64,000 bases of DNA from Dulcicalothrix desertica PCC 7102 (GTDB lineage Bacteria > Cyanobacteriota > Cyanobacteriia > Cyanobacteriales > Nostocaceae), in assembly GCF_003991905.1 (NCBI RefSeq), contig NZ_RSCL01000004.1:124001-188000 (forward strand), given 5' to 3'. Under the pieces are notes generated by a model that searched no databases, was not told the origin of the DNA, and worked only from the letters and a program-made list of their open reading frames with translations. Made by a program: the position numbers and the translations under genes. Position 1 is the stretch's first letter. Each line of letters starts with the position of its first letter. Positions 62,925 to 64,000 of this stretch are shown piece by piece.

Positions 62925-64000
62925 TTACTGCCAGTTACCGACTAGTACGAAGGGAGACCAAATTGCTGGGTGTCCGTTGGCGTCGGAGATGATTTTGAGT
63001 TGCGCTTGACGAAGTGCTTCGGCTTTGTTTACTCCTGGTTTTTGAATTTGTTTGTAGAAGTTTTGAATTAATGGTACGGTGTCAGCGTCATTGACAAACC
63101 ATAAGCTTGCTAATGTACTTTGAACTCCTGCACGCAATGCAACTCCTGCTAGACCTAGTGTGGCACGACTGTCACCTGCGGCTGTTTGACAAGCGCTTAG
63201 TGTTAGTAAGTCAATTGGTTTTTTGCTGCGACGTAATACTGACTCGAATTCGTTGAGTGATACTCGTTGGTCGTAAAGTTGTAAAAAGGTGCTTTCGGTA
63301 TCGGCGCCAAATTTACCGTGAGTTGCGAGGTGAATGATAGGATAATCGTTTTTATCTATTTGTTTTTGTAGGTTTGCGAGAGTAAAGTCTTTGTCTAAGA
63401 AGCGTTTACCACCTAGTATTTTTTCTAAGCCCTCAGTTTCAAATTTGACATTTGGGAGAGGTGCAAATGGTGGAATTTCTACGCTTAAACCAAATATTGC
63501 GGCTCTAGCATCGCGTGCTATTGGAGTGTTATTAGGTGTTAGGTTTAACCCAAGTGTTGTAGCAACGGCATATTTCTCAATTAGGAATTGTTTACCGTCA
63601 TGTAGTGCAGCCATTGGGATGTTTCGCAGCACACCATCGCTAACAAAGACGAGTGTTTTCGGATTAGCTTGTGCTAAATCATCTGCCATTGGACGAATCA
63701 GCAAATCATAGACTTTTTGCGCTTCAGCAAGATATTCATCGGTGGAAATATCTTCGAGAGTATAGCGCAAGCGGTCAATATTTTTTGCTAATTCTTCAGC
63801 AGATATTGCAACTGGGTAGCTTTTAAGATTACCGTTGCTTAAACGCAGCAACATGTGAGTTTTTTGGTCAAGAACAACTGAGTGAATAAATGCTGTGTCT
63901 TTATTACTGTACGCAATTTCTGCACTAGATTTAGAATTACGTGCGACTTGAACACATTCGTCTCCAAAAAAGTTTTGCAGTTCGTTTAATTGCAGTAGTT
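62925..64000 (-). CDS. CHAT domain (caspase-like) protein, C-terminal part
   Basis: The frame is open from the stop at 62925 to the right edge (358 codons, N-terminus outside). The CHAT peptidase domain is complete: catalytic His in IIHLATHGKFGADTESTFLQ and Cys in LLTLSACQTAAGD, with TLVFVSDGVLRNIPMAALHD, GLAGVALRAGVQSTLASLWF and the C-terminal HPAIWSPFVLVGNWQ. In cyanobacteria CHAT domains are usually preceded by TPR repeats. They act as caspase-like proteases in signalling or cell death. The neighbouring FHA fragment is a frequent companion. Confidence 0.9.
   Translation of the reverse strand, partial: LLQLNELQNFFGDECVQVARNSKSSAEIAYSNKDTAFIHSVVLDQKTHMLLRLSNGNLKSYPVAISAEELAKNIDRLRYTLEDISTDEYLAEAQKVYDLLIRPMADDLAQANPKTLVFVSDGVLRNIPMAALHDGKQFLIEKYAVATTLGLNLTPNNTPIARDARAAIFGLSVEIPPFAPLPNVKFETEGLEKILGGKRFLDKDFTLANLQKQIDKNDYPIIHLATHGKFGADTESTFLQLYDQRVSLNEFESVLRRSKKPIDLLTLSACQTAAGDSRATLGLAGVALRAGVQSTLASLWFVNDADTVPLIQNFYKQIQKPGVNKAEALRQAQLKIISDANGHPAIWSPFVLVGNWQ

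Noticed and set aside
1-64000. tRNA, rRNA or riboswitch genes
   Set aside because: Intergenic regions were scanned by eye for cloverleaf ends, CCA-adjacent stems and known riboswitch cores; none was recognised. A covariance-model search would be decisive.

Overview
The window reads as chromosomal DNA of a cyanobacterium, most likely a filamentous, heterocyst-forming type (Nostocales). Signs are a bilin-type GAF histidine kinase, DUF2358 and TIGR03792 proteins, a PEP-CTERM protein, a CHAT protein beside a filamentous-haemagglutinin remnant, xisH/xisI remnants, DnaB carrying two inteins, and several families of intergenic palindromes typical of these genomes. The species cannot be named from sequence alone. 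By eye the base composition is about 40% GC. The usual cyanobacterial palindrome HIP1 (GCGATCGC) was not seen; GGCGCC occurs about 110 times instead and GATC is almost absent.

Layout. 0-8.3 kb: the end of dhaK, a possible toxin/immunity remnant, a GNAT acetyltransferase, then a minus-strand metal/membrane cluster (three proteins with HMA_2-like domains, one of them a P1B-type ATPase, plus a DUF5132 protein). 8.4-13.6 kb: peptide deformylase and an HtrA protease (minus), diverging from dnaA and dnaN (plus). 13.6-18.1 kb: histidine kinase, ArsA/GET3-like ATPase and two small conserved genes (minus). 18.4-24.6 kb: small housekeeping and accessory genes (NADAR, TPR, PRTase, family-4 uracil-DNA glycosylase, phasin-like protein, FKBP). 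24.7-31 kb: DnaB with two inteins, a CmcI-type methyltransferase-like protein, rplI, an alpha/beta hydrolase. 31.5-34.3 kb: an ATP-dependent DNA ligase fused to a complete DHH-DHHA1 phosphoesterase. 35-38.8 kb: gatB and argJ, separated by five tandem copies of a small-RNA unit, each with its own promoter and terminator. 38.8-42.6 kb: CheR, APS kinase, beta-carbonic anhydrase, FMN-dependent hydroxyacid oxidase.

42.6-50.3 kb is an accessory and decaying stretch: a retropepsin-like pair, fragments of a siderophore-uptake locus, xisH/xisI pseudogenes, intact recD2, an orphan HigA-like antitoxin, a nucleotidyltransferase pair broken by a stop and a frameshift, and a broken Uma2 gene. 50.3-58.4 kb: DUF2459, two TetR modules with visible paired operators, a PEP-CTERM protein, a second ATP-dependent ligase next to a GT39-like membrane enzyme, and a 34-residue membrane peptide. 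58.4-64 kb: a VapB-like antitoxin with a deleted VapC, a truncated LuxR regulator, an ABC exporter cut off inside its ATPase domain and overlapping a MacB-like permease, an FHA remnant and the C-terminal part of a CHAT protein running off the right edge.

Replication and repair genes are spread along the window (dnaA, dnaN, dnaB, two ligases, recD2, UDG) without forming one operon. The most noteworthy elements are the five-copy small-RNA array, the GGCGCC/GATC bias, the ligase-DHH fusion and the double-intein DnaB. No tRNA, rRNA, CRISPR array or intact transposase was recognised.
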